Below, piece by piece: positions 44,900-55,240 of a DNA stretch of 64,000 nucleotides (the stretch's first letter is position 1; each line of letters opens with the position of its first letter). Made by a program: the position numbers and the translations under genes. The notes under the pieces were generated by a model. It saw only the letters and a program-made list of their open reading frames with translations, had not been told where the DNA came from and did not search any database. Source of the stretch: Onthophagus taurus (Eukaryota > Arthropoda > Insecta > Coleoptera > Scarabaeidae); NCBI RefSeq assembly GCF_036711975.1, contig NC_091972.1:33113001-33177000 (forward strand). The letters are read 5' to 3'.

Positions 44900-47800
44900 T
44901 TACAATTTAGAAAGCGCATCAATGAAATTTACAACAAAATGCAAGACAATTGGTATATCAATTGAACGACGGAAGTTTGAACGCACACCTCAATGAATCA
45001 TTTACATCAATTAGATGTAATTGTTCTGACTGAGACTTGGCAGCTGGCGCATGTGAGTGAGATAAGCTTTAATAATTATAAGACATATTATAACAATAGT
45101 AATTTCAATAAAAATGATGGCGTGGTTATTCTCGTGAACGAATTTATTGATCACGAGTCCCACTGCGTTGATGTTAGTGGATTCAAGTTTCTGCGTATTG
45201 AGTTTAACTTGGGTTTGAGTCGGTTTGGTGTCACGGGAATTTATAAATCACCTTCATTTAACCCTAATACCTTTATTGACAACTTAAATTTATACATTAA
45301 ATCCTTCTGCACTAGAGAGCATGAAGTTTTAACTGGAGATATCAATATTGACATCCATCCGGATATGCAGTTGAATCAAATACCTGCTCTTTATTTGGAT
45401 GTGACGGCCGCTGCTGGCTTTGAGCCCTATATCCGTGATTATACTAGAATTTTTAATAATCGTAAAAGTTGTTTGGATCACATCTTTGTTAAAACCTCTC
45501 TCCCGCGGGAAAATTTTCTATCAATAATATCGCATTCAAAAATTACTGACCACTGTCCTGTGTTTTTACAGCTGAATTTCCCTGATAGTTGTGATAGTAA
45601 TCAGAGTATTGAAACTAATAGGTACAGGAACATAATTAATTATAACAAGTTTATTAGCACTATGGGTTCACAAGACTTCACAAATCTTCCTTTGAATATT
45701 GATGATGCAATTAAATTTATATGTGACACAATAAGTAATCACAGGGACGGTGCTTTTTTCAGAAAGAGAATTCCTGCCAAAAATAGGAAACGTAAGCCTT
45801 GGATTACGGACGGAGTGGTAAGATCTATAAATGTTAGGGATACCTTGTATAAACAGTACAGATTAGATGATAGAAACAACCAGATTAAAACAGCATATAA
45901 GCAATATAATACTATGTTAAAAAAAATCATTAACAGTTTGAAGTATGATTATTATACTCGAAAAATTTGTAAACTGAAAAATGATACCAGACGGCTATGG
46001 AATTGTGGCAAGGAATTAACTGGTAAAAATAAATTACGAGACGGTATATCATGCATTAAGATTGATAACGATACTAAGATATATGACGAATTGGGTATTG
46101 CGAGTGAGTTTAATATGTACTTTAGAGACGTTGCGGAAAAATTGTTGAAAAATTTGTATGCATCTGATGATCAGGATCTCAAACGTATTCAACGTTGTGG
46201 GAATTCATTTTTTATAACGCCTACTAATCAGTATGAAATTATGGATATTGTTCAAAAATCAAAGATTAGCAACTCGGCCGGGTGCGATAATATTTCGATG
46301 ATTCTTATTAAGAAGGTTATTCATTTGATTGCATCTCCATTATCCAATTTATTTAATAGATGTTTTGTGTTAGGTTATTTTCCAGAAGCTTTTAAAAAGG
46401 CTGTGGCCGTACCTGTGTTTAAGGGTGGTGATCCTCAATGTGTAAGTAATTATAGACCTATTTCTTTAGTAAATAATTTCGCAAAAATTTTTGAAAAATT
46501 ATTAAAAGTACGTTTGATAAATTTCTTTAATGAAAATAGTATTCTTTCTAAGAATCAATATGGCTTCACTGAGGGTAAATCAACAAGTGATGCCATTGCG
46601 GAACTTACAACAAAAGTTAAAAATAGTTTTGAGAAATCAAGGCCTTGCCTAGCTGTTTTTTTGGATCTAGCTAAAGCTTTTGACACGGTTGACCACAGTT
46701 TTTTGTTGCGTAAGCTCGATATTTATGGGGTGAGAGGTACACCTTTGAAATTAATGTGGGACTATCTGCACGAGAGATCTCAATATGTGAGGATTGGTCA
46801 AGGTCTCAGCTGTTCGGTATCGATGAATGTCGGAGTGCCACAGGGAACAGTTTTGGGTCCGCTTTTGTTTTTAATCTATATAAATGACTTGCTTTCATTA
46901 ACACTCAATGGAGACTTAATCTCTTATGCGGATGATACCGTTCTGTTTTTGGAAGGCCGTTCTTGGGCAGATGTTGAAGATAAAGCTATAGCAGATTTGA
47001 GATTAATAAATAACTGGCTAAATAGCAGTAAACTTATTTTAAATGATAGCAAGTCATCTTTTATGAGATTTACCATCAGAAAGGATACCACTAGTAGCTT
47101 TTCTAGCCTTCCAATTCATGAAAATGATTGTTGTGTGGTAGATTGCAATTGTAAAAGGATTACATCTGTGCAAGTTGCTACTTATTTGGGTGTATTAATT
47201 GACAATCATTTGAGATGGAATGCTCATATTGCAAGGATGGTTGACAAGATTCGGCGTAGTACTTACATGTTCAAAAGATTACGTCATGTATGCGATTTCA
47301 AAACTATTAAGATATTTTATTTTGGAATTATACAATCAATCCTGCAATATGGCATATTGGCATGGGGCTCTGCAGCTGATTCTTACCTTCAGAAATTAAT
47401 TACGTCTCAAAAAGGTGTTATAAAAATAATGATGCATAGGCCCCGTACTTTCCCATCTGCGTTGTTGTTTGCTGAGTGTGACTTATTTACTATTAAACAG
47501 TTATACACCTTAGCAATTATGAATAACATTCTAAAATCACCGGACCGATTGGCGACTGTCTCACATGGTTACTCTACTCGGATTGCATCCCAGAATCGTG
47601 CTGTTATACCGCCCGTAAATAAGACTGTAGGTCAAAGACATTACTCTTACCATTCCATTAAAATATATAATAAGTTTAGGGAATACCTAACAGCACAGAA
47701 CCTTACGTTGGTGAAATCTAGGTGGAAATACTTTTCAAAAAGATGGGTGAAATCACTTAATGATGGCGTGATAGATGGACTTTTTTCAATTATGGTTTAG

Positions 47801-48107
47801 TTCTTTTAATGTTGAATTGAGTGTTGTATAATTTGTTATTTTTGTTCACAGTAAGAATAATGTTTATGTTTGAATTTTTATTATTTTTTTTTCTCGAAAG
47901 CCGCGTGCAAACTGATTTTTTTCAGTTTTTGCGGTTACCCCCATGCGCCAGCTGCTTGGTACTGATCATAATAGAAATTAGTTATATGGCGTGTTACGGG
48001 AGTTTTTGTTTTTGTTTACCTTATATACATAGTGTTTACTATTAATTTCTCTATAATTTCTTTCTGTAAACTGGATACAAAGACAAATATATAAATAAAA
48101 ATAAAAA
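44900..48107 (+). mobile_element. CR1/Jockey-group LINE with intact EN-RT frame
   Basis: The coding frame at 44993-47800 is followed by a 3' UTR of about 300 bp ending in an A-rich tail (aaataaaaataaaaaatc near 48107). No ORF1 is present, so it is 5'-truncated or the 5' part lies in unreadable sequence. Confidence 0.75.
44993..47800 (+). CDS. LINE ORF2: APE endonuclease and reverse transcriptase
   Basis: A 935-codon uninterrupted frame. Endonuclease: VIVLTETW (about 9-16), GDINIDIHP (about 115), SCLDHIFV (about 162), KITDHCPV (about 185). Reverse transcriptase: NYRPISLVNNFAKIFEKLL (about 486), QYGFTEGKSTSDA, FLDLAKAFDTVDH (about 555), GVPQGTVLGPLLFLIYINDL (about 614), SYADDTVLF with the catalytic Asp pair (about 645), TYLGVLIDNHLRWNAHI, and a C-terminal domain to WVKSLNDGVIDGLF. 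Just upstream, NARQLV and SLNAHLNE read in another frame, so the first endonuclease strand is probably cut off by a small indel and the ATG at 44993 may not be the original start. Such enzymes copy the element RNA at a nicked target. Confidence 0.85.
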   Translation: MNHLHQLDVIVLTETWQLAHVSEISFNNYKTYYNNSNFNKNDGVVILVNEFIDHESHCVDVSGFKFLRIEFNLGLSRFGVTGIYKSPSFNPNTFIDNLNLYIKSFCTREHEVLTGDINIDIHPDMQLNQIPALYLDVTAAAGFEPYIRDYTRIFNNRKSCLDHIFVKTSLPRENFLSIISHSKITDHCPVFLQLNFPDSCDSNQSIETNRYRNIINYNKFISTMGSQDFTNLPLNIDDAIKFICDTISNHRDGAFFRKRIPAKNRKRKPWITDGVVRSINVRDTLYKQYRLDDRNNQIKTAYKQYNTMLKKIINSLKYDYYTRKICKLKNDTRRLWNCGKELTGKNKLRDGISCIKIDNDTKIYDELGIASEFNMYFRDVAEKLLKNLYASDDQDLKRIQRCGNSFFITPTNQYEIMDIVQKSKISNSAGCDNISMILIKKVIHLIASPLSNLFNRCFVLGYFPEAFKKAVAVPVFKGGDPQCVSNYRPISLVNNFAKIFEKLLKVRLINFFNENSILSKNQYGFTEGKSTSDAIAELTTKVKNSFEKSRPCLAVFLDLAKAFDTVDHSFLLRKLDIYGVRGTPLKLMWDYLHERSQYVRIGQGLSCSVSMNVGVPQGTVLGPLLFLIYINDLLSLTLNGDLISYADDTVLFLEGRSWADVEDKAIADLRLINNWLNSSKLILNDSKSSFMRFTIRKDTTSSFSSLPIHENDCCVVDCNCKRITSVQVATYLGVLIDNHLRWNAHIARMVDKIRRSTYMFKRLRHVCDFKTIKIFYFGIIQSILQYGILAWGSAADSYLQKLITSQKGVIKIMMHRPRTFPSALLFAECDLFTIKQLYTLAIMNNILKSPDRLATVSHGYSTRIASQNRAVIPPVNKTVGQRHYSYHSIKIYNKFREYLTAQNLTLVKSRWKYFSKRWVKSLNDGVIDGLFSIMV

Positions 48108-48119
48108 ATCAATGGATAC

Positions 48120-48290
48120 ATCAACCCTCTACACCTTGGCACTTCCTGACAATCAAGTTGTGATTGCACGTGATATTGATGATATTGATGATGCTGAATA
48201 TATGATAGGAAAACTAATTTAAGAGTATAATAAATGGAGCTTAGTGGTTAACTTATTAAAACTGAAAACATCTGTCTATATCAGACATAT
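48120..48290 (+). mobile_element. LINE RT fragment (post-catalytic region)
   Basis: LPDNQVVIARDIDD, EYMIGKLI-stop-EYNKWSL and NLLKTENICL resemble the stretch after the catalytic box of another LINE family (DDQVV, then KTEYM). It directly abuts the next fragment. Confidence 0.45.
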
Positions 48291-48294
48291 TATA

Positions 48295-49370
48295 CTTAAC
48301 GGACGAAATTGAAGTCCTACAAATAATAAATAATTTAAATAACACAACGGCAATGGGTGAAGGTGAAGTATCTACGAGCGTGCTAAAGCATTCTGCAAGG
48401 TACTTGGTTAAACCGCTAACGCATTTAATAAACACATCCTTCACTGACGGGGGTTTTCCGGATGAGTTGAAAAAGACGGTAATAATCCCAGTCTATGAAA
48501 AAAGAGACAAGTCCTGCTATGATAACTACCGTCCAATAGCATTCATATCCAATCTTGCAAAAATGAATGAGAAGCTTGTACACAACAGAATTATAAATTA
48601 TTTAAACAAATATAATATATTGCACGAGAATCAAAATGGTTTTCGGAAGGGAAGATCGTAAGTTTGGTTACGATGTTTCAACTGTTGGAAAATATTGTCT
48701 TGGGATTAAATGGAAAACAGGCCACAACAGCATTGTTCATGGATCTTACAAAAGCCTTTGATAGTGTACATCATTCAATCCTTTTGACCAAGTTGGAGAG
48801 ACTTGGCTTTAGAGGTGTTAGCTTGTCATGGATGAAATCCAATCTATCAGGGAGGTTACAATGTGTAGTTGCCCACATTGAAGATACAATCTTCATATTA
48901 CAGAAGAGGTGTGTAAGAACAATCTTTGGTCTAAAAAATACTAATAGCTGTAGAAGTTACTTTAAAGACTATAAAATACCTACCTTGCATGGAATTTTTA
49001 TTCTGGAATGTGCCGTATTGGTTAAGAAGAATTACTTTGAATTTATCAAAAAATATGAAATATCACAACCTCGAGACACACGCGGGAAGGTGAACTGCTA
49101 TCTGGTGCCACCAAAAACGCACCTTACTAAGATTCCGATGACGGCTCTATACCAGAGTATCAAGATCTACAATCACATTTCGGAGATTCCGGAGAAGACT
49201 GAGAATTATTGTCACGGAAAATCCGTTGTGTACCATTGTCATGTTTTTAAAACTTAATGTTTGATTCAATTTGTATTATATTACAATGTAATTATTATTA
49301 AATTGACGCACTCTACACTTTTTTGGTAAAATGGAGGAATAAAGTATTATTATTATTATAAGCAAAACAC
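48295..49370 (+). mobile_element. LINE fragment with internally deleted RT
   Basis: LTDEIEVLQIINNLNNTTAM (from about 48300), DNYRPIAFISNLAKMNEKLV, NGFRKGRS-stop, then TALFMDLTKAFDSVHHSILL; after GRLQCVVAHI the frame jumps to the pol C-terminus (CVRTIFGLKNTNSCRSYFKD). The catalytic box is deleted. The 3' end is an att trinucleotide run near 49345. Confidence 0.65.
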
Positions 49371-49379
49371 GAAACATTA

Positions 49380-49690
49380 CTGCTCATGCAAATTCCTGGC
49401 CATACATATACAAAAAATAAGAAACGCCAAAGAAATGGATTGCTGAAGAAGAGCTAGTGGAAAATCTAGACTGGAAAGGATTAAACGAAGACATAAGGAA
49501 TATAATGAATAATGAAAGTATACAATGACATTGTAGATGACATAAGATCTGTCTAACGTAGATGGTACAGTTATGTACAAAGAATTGGTCAAGACTGGCT
49601 ACCAAAGAATATACTGCACTAAGACAATAAACACGACAAGGATGAAGATAGAGAGGAAATGTAGAGGAGTTGAATAACCCGGTAGATATA
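49380..49690 (+). mobile_element. LINE pol 3' fragment
   Basis: Broken plus-strand sequence RWYSYVQRIGQDWLPKNIL resembles the pol end seen as RWFGHVQRM. The minus frames here are shadows. Confidence 0.4.
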
Positions 49691-50129
49691 TACACAAAGA
49701 CAACACGGGAATTATTCAAATGAATATTTAAAACAGATCTGATTGCAATCTTTATATTTCCGAGACGAGTTTGATTTTTTACATATTACGCGAAATTGAT
49801 ATTACTGGTAATTCTGAACTATGTCCGCCAGATACAATATCTAAGCGGACAAACATCCCTACTACACAATATAGCCCAAAAGAACCAATACCTAACACCT
49901 AGTTCAGGATTACCAAGTCAGTACTTAGCATAGTAGGAAGTACTCGGTTACAACGGTGTGGGTTCAAAACTTATAGATAGACATAAATATATACCAGGAA
50001 AACCATTCACATTAGTAGGTAAATTATTAGTACATATTAATATATTGATAGATATGTAAAAATATTGTCTTTTGATATTTCCTAATTCACTACTCCAGCT
50101 CTCATAAGCAAGGTACTTTCACCAATCTA

Positions 50130-50900
50130 ATATTGTAAAAAGAGCTAATTAACTTGAATAAATTTTATCTGAAGAACCTATAGTGATTTTTCCAAACGAG
50201 TTTGCTCATTACAAACTATATACGTCCATTAATAGTTGGTAATGATTTTATAATAATTTTCCAATAACTCGATTTCTCAGAACTTTTCAATATTAATCCA
50301 AAAAATTGTAAAAATTGCTAATAAACTTAAAAGATATGCTATATTTTAAAACAGAAGAGTGATTTTTCATAACGGACTTGCTCATTGCAAATTGCATGCT
50401 TTCATTAATAATTGGTGATAATTTTACAATAATTTTCCAAGCAATTAATTTCTCACAAATTTTACAGTTAATCCACAAATATTTGAAAATAAATTGAATA
50501 AATTTTGTCATAAACCAAGAATGTCTTTTCGAAATGGAATTATGTATTGAGAAGCATATGTCTTTATTAATAATTGGTGACAATTTAATAACAATTTTTA
50601 TAGGAAAATTTTAATATTAATCCAAAAAATTGTTAATTAACTTTAACAATGTATACCTCAAAAACAAAGGGTACTTTTCCACACAAACTTGTTCATCGTA
50701 AACTATATGTTTTCATTAATAATTGGTATAATAATTTTTAAGTTTATCCAAAGAAAAATCTACATCGCTAATTTTGTAGTTCTTTTAAAATGAAATTGCT
50801 CGTTGAAAAGTAGATGCTTTTGTTAATAATTGATGAAGATTTAATTATTCAATAATATTTGAAATTAAACAAAATAAGGATAAATATTGCCAATTACCTT
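50130..50900. repeat. decayed tandem repeat, units about 110-175 bp
   Basis: The anchor ttaataattggtgataattt (with changes) recurs at about 50232, 50406, 50567, 50718 and 50826, together with aatccaaaaaattgttaa and ttgctcattg motifs. Spacing shrinks through deletions. 49730-50130 and 50900-51280 hold nothing recognised. Confidence 0.55.
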
Positions 50901-51516
50901 CAATAAGTCATTAAGATTGGCTTTACAAAATTTAATGAGATAGCCAAAATCATCGTTGTCAGAAAATTACTGCATAAAAATTCTGCGTGGGTTTCTGAAG
51001 GAGGACTCTTCGTTAAATGAGTTATGTTCAAAGTAAGCTAATGGAGTTTAAGTAACTTATTGAGTTAATTGGAATATACGAAGAATAATTTATGATTGCT
51101 TAGGGTATACTAGAATAGTTTAAAAATGTTCAAAGATATACATGTAGGTGAACAGTCTATAGATAGATATCGTTATTGTGTTATTAAGAAAGACTTCTCT
51201 TATACTCGTCATATGGTACATATAGCATAAAGTAAAAGTACAGCAAAAAAGTATACAAATTTTATACGGAAATCTAGGCTAAGGCCGGTATTACACTATC
51301 ATAGTTCTTCAAATATTTGTAATATAAAGTTTAATGAGAATATTACGAAAAATATGTTGTTTACACTACGTAATATATTTGATCATATTATTATATAAAA
51401 TGGATAAACGACAGTTTTTGGCTTGTGGTGCCTGTTTGAGTTCTATAATTACACATATATTTATTGTTGAAAAAGTAACGTAAAAAGAAGGAAAAACGAG
51501 TGGGGCAGAGGAGCCT

Positions 51517-51735
51517 TTGATAGCAAATCGTAATAATTTGGAAAATCATTTATTGAGAGAACTGAAAAGTGAAGACCCAAAACATTACGAGAACTATTTA
51601 AGAATGGATGAGAAGAGCTTTTGTTTCTTAGCCTTTAAAGTAAATTACGTGCCAAAAGATTACAACACGTCGAAAGAGCTGAATTACAAAGCTGAATTCC
51701 ATGTAATTTGTATATATTTCAGCAGTAAATCATAA
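51517..51735 (+). pseudogene. PIF/Harbinger transposase N-terminal fragment
   Basis: NLENHLLRELKSEDPKHYEN then YLRMDEKSFCFLAF is the N-terminal motif of HARBI1-like nucleases. The nuclease domain is missing, replaced by the Tc1-like insert. Confidence 0.6.
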
Positions 51736-51789
51736 CAATTGAAAACCAAAACACCAACAATTTATGTTAATAAAATGTTACACCCCCAC

Positions 51790-52265
51790 GACTGTTTATG
51801 CACTGTCGAGATATACTATAAATGAGATGATTAATGGTGACGACGAAGCTACTGCAAGGTGTTTGGCGCTTATGGTAAACGCCTTATATAGCGACCCATC
51901 ATATCCCACACATGCTTGATCGGGTTTGAATCCGAAAAACGAGCAGGCCAGGGGAGAATTTCTACTCCTTCTTCGTGTAGGAAGTTCTAACAGATGCATC
52001 GACCGCATCGGTCAACGGACGGGCGTTATCCTGCTGGAACATGATGTTAGGACGTTCGCTTAGCCTGGGTGTTACAAATCGCAATGATGTACCGGTGTAC
52101 AATTAAACTGTCAGGGATAACAACTAAAATTGACTTATATTCCAACGATATGGCACTCCATACTGAACTGAGAAAAATCTAAACTGAGCTGCTCGTTGCG
52201 AAATCTTTTTACCATTGCCCGTCGATCATTTTGTCACAAACAGAACCGGAATTGGTCGCTAAACA
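51790..52265 (-). mobile_element. Tc1-like transposase remnant
   Basis: Minus strand: DQFRFCLCQNDRRAMVKRF, then PNIMFQQDNARPLTDAV (motif around the second catalytic Asp), then FSPGLLVFGFKPDQACVGYD, a decayed WPARSPDLNPIEHVWD. Several frame breaks. Confidence 0.6.
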
Positions 52266-52605
52266 TTATGTAATAAATGAATAACAATAAATGAGATTAT
52301 TTATTGATCCTACTTAGTCTTTCTTGGCACCATAGAAGTCTGGCTCTTTTATGAAGTTGAAAATTGCATGAAATTATATTGACCGAATACACATTGGGCG
52401 TGGGGTAAGAGAAGGCGATATAATGTTGAACCCAAATTGTTCATCACAGTCCTGGAGAGTGCATTTAAACAACTGAATTGAACCCAAAAAGGTATAGACA
52501 TTGATGGCAATATTAAATAATTAACAATTAATTTCGGATAACCTTGGAGAGATGAAACTGATGCTGAACATACACAGGAGGCGTGTGAAAGAGTCGGGCT
52601 AAATA

Positions 52606-52870
52606 TCAACAAAATTTAGGACAAATCTTATTCCAAGCTTTAACATCAATATTGGTGATAATGAATACTTCTATCTTGAATACTTTCGATGGTATGTCAT
52701 TAATCCCTGGTGCCTTTCCATGTTTTGACGCAGTGATTGCGTTTTGAACCTCACTGATTGATATAGGTTCCATGACACTATCCTTTCTTTGGTGTGACGG
52801 ACTGCTGTCTATTTCCAAATCAGTTTCTATGCTTAATAGGTTTGGAAATAATTTTTCCAAATGTCATTCA
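52606..52870 (-). mobile_element. LINE fragment (start of RT)
   Basis: PISISEVQNAITASKHGKAP then GINDIPSKVFK is the conserved stretch at the start of LINE RT domains. 52265-52600 and 52870-53430 show no recognised feature. Confidence 0.55.
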
Positions 52871-53429
52871 TTTCACTATCACATATTATTTTTCCTGTTC
52901 CATTTCAGCATAGAGCTGAGTGCGATTTGTGCCTTTGTCTTAACTGTCTAACAAATTTATACACATTCCTGGTGTTATTAGCTTTAAAGTGTACATGTAT
53001 TTCGGGAAAGTTTATATTTTCACTACCGACCATTCTCGTTTACTCTTATTTACGAAAATATTTAACGATTTCTTTAATGCTCGAAAAACATTAATGATTG
53101 ATGACTAAATTCAGTTTTTGTGCTTCATTAATTCTTGTTGTTTGATTCTTTTCTAGTCATATTGCACTTCCATCAAATCCAAGATTCCAAAATCCATGAG
53201 ATTGTTGATTTCCAATTGAAAATTAAGTAGTTCGTTTAAGATCTTATTCTTCTTCTTCTTCTTTTATTCAGGTTGTAACCTGTTTTTTACGCATCATTCA
53301 TGGTGTTTCATTAGAGTTGGAAATCTATCTCTTCCTGTCTTTTCCACTATTGTTCTTAAAGTACTCATCTCAGTTGGTTCGCATCGCAGCCATATATCTT
53401 GGCCATGAGGTTCGTGTATCAAGAGATAA

Positions 53430-53790
53430 TAATCAAACAAGCGAACTAAGCAGAAGGATGATACTCGCATGAGCAACCTACAGGAAACTTAGAGACATCT
53501 TCATGAGCGATATTCCTGTATATTTGAAAAGAAAGGCTTTCAATCAATGCGTGCTTCCTCCTTTGGTTATGACATACGGTTCCGAAACTTTAACATTAAC
53601 GGTGGCCATTACTAGGAGGCTCAAAGTAACGCAAAGAAAGATGGAGAGGTAGATGCTGGGTGTAACCCTGAGGCACCACATACGAAATGAAGACCTAGGA
53701 AGAAGAATGATGCGATCAACATTGTGGCAAAGCTCAACTGGAACTGGGCGGATCAAGGTCGCAAAAATGAAGAATGAGCAGTGGTTACCT
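53430..53790 (+). mobile_element. LINE pol C-terminal fragment
   Basis: DIFMSDIPVYLKRKAFNQCV, LPPLVMTYGSETLTLT, RRLKVTQRKMER-stop and MLGVTLRHHIRNEDLGRR match the end of RTE/craniofacial-type pol frames. Confidence 0.6.
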
Positions 53791-54449
53791 GATTATAATA
53801 CGTCTTCAACGTCCATTTCATCATGTTCCTCTACATTTTGTCCGAGCTGTTATATTTTTACTTGTATCACTTTTATACTGTTTGGGTATTTACCCTGGAT
53901 CGGGGTAAATACTCAGATAAATACCCATTTTATAAATACCTACCCGGGTATTTACCCACCGCCCATCACTGGCTACACTATCTTCATCAGATCTCTCATG
54001 CAGTCAACACCAATTGCAGCCGAAGAACGAAATCTGTCTCTAAGACTTATTTGTCTTCACGTTCGTTAGTCGCTCGATGACGTCCGCTTCCAGGACAACG
54101 ATGTTGGTTATGTTCCTCAGAGAGAGTTATGTTCTAGGCAATGTTAAGAATCGAAGAAACAAGGTTCACTCACCAAATGGCATTTGCTTTGTGATGCAAT
54201 TTGTAACATTCCTGGTACAGATGGTCTGTTTCACAAAAAAAACATATAATAACTTGCAATTTGTATATCGATATGATGTTTTTATCGCCGACTTTTTACA
54301 TATTGTTTTGTTAACACTCCAGCTTGGTGACTCGTCTTTTTCCAGGTGTTGCTAATTTTTTTGTACGTACCTAGTGTATATAAATTGGTTTCGCAGAAAA
54401 ATACTCATTTGAAAAACAGTATAAGCGTGGAAGACCGCTATGAAACTAG

Positions 54450-54690
54450 TGAAGCAACTGGTGAATCTTATCTTAGTCGTTTGTTCTTAGCTATCCATTG
54501 ATTTTCTTCCTTACATCTGTTTCTATAAGTACAATCTTCCACAATATCACTTACAGCCTTAGCAATCAATTGATAAACAAATAAACGTTTGCTTCTATAT
54601 TTATTATAGTCATAAGTGTTGACATTGAACATTTCATTCGCTTCATACTCAGAAATTAATAATTTAGTGGCAGCTACTGTCCACTAAATC
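54450..54690 (-). pseudogene. Myb/SANT-like protein of the Harbinger element, partial
   Basis: Minus strand reads WTVAATKLLISEYEANEMFN, SKRLFVYQLIAKAVSDIVED and CTYRNRCKEENQWIAKNKRL, then TAA: tryptophan-led helices of a SANT-like DNA-binding domain. No start codon was found; a piece of the second Harbinger gene. Confidence 0.55.
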
Positions 54691-54929
54691 TTGTCAGACG
54701 CCATTTTAGTACTAAATATCATAATATGTTCTGCTGGCGAGAACATATGGTTATAGACATATAATATTTGAACTATTATAGTATTTGGTACATTACACTG
54801 TAATATTTTTTATCAAATATATATGATAATAGATCTATGACATAGAACTATGATAGTGTATTACCGGTCTAAAGAAGGAAAACTTCGTAAAAGTACAATA
54901 TCATTAATACAAGCTGGCAACAAGCAAAA

Positions 54930-55240
54930 AATAAAAGTAGCAAGATTTTACAAAAAAAAACGCACTATTACAAGTCGGCAAGCCCTCCAGTCAATGAAAT
55001 TGTTTATCAGATATTCATAAATGTTATAGCAACTTTTAAATCCAAGGTAGAGCCTTATTTTAATTTTAAACTGTTTAATATCAAGCACCCGGGCACGCTC
55101 GGGCAGCACATTGAACAGCTTGACGGCGTAATAGTCCACGCCATCTCGAGCTCTCACAGTACGTGTAATATTTATTTCAATATCGTTATTATTTCTATTG
55201 TGATAATTGTGTTTATCGCTTACTTTACGATACAAAGTTG
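54930..55240 (-). mobile_element. LINE pol C-terminal fragment
   Basis: YYAVKLFNVLPERARVLDIK then QFKIKIRLYLG is the standard end of CR1/Jockey-group pol (GIKLFNSLP-like); an A-rich tail lies at 54950 on this strand. Confidence 0.6.

Larger units (their letters stand above)
51283..54869. mobile_element. PIF/Harbinger element, 3.6 kb, filled with other elements
   Basis: The left end ggccggtattacactatcat and the right end (complement gaccggtaatacactatcat) are inverted, and TAA flanks both (51280-51282, 54870-54872), the 3-bp duplication of this superfamily. A transposase fragment lies at the left on plus and a Myb/SANT-like frame at the right on minus, the known two-gene plan of PIF/Harbinger. 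Confidence 0.75.
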
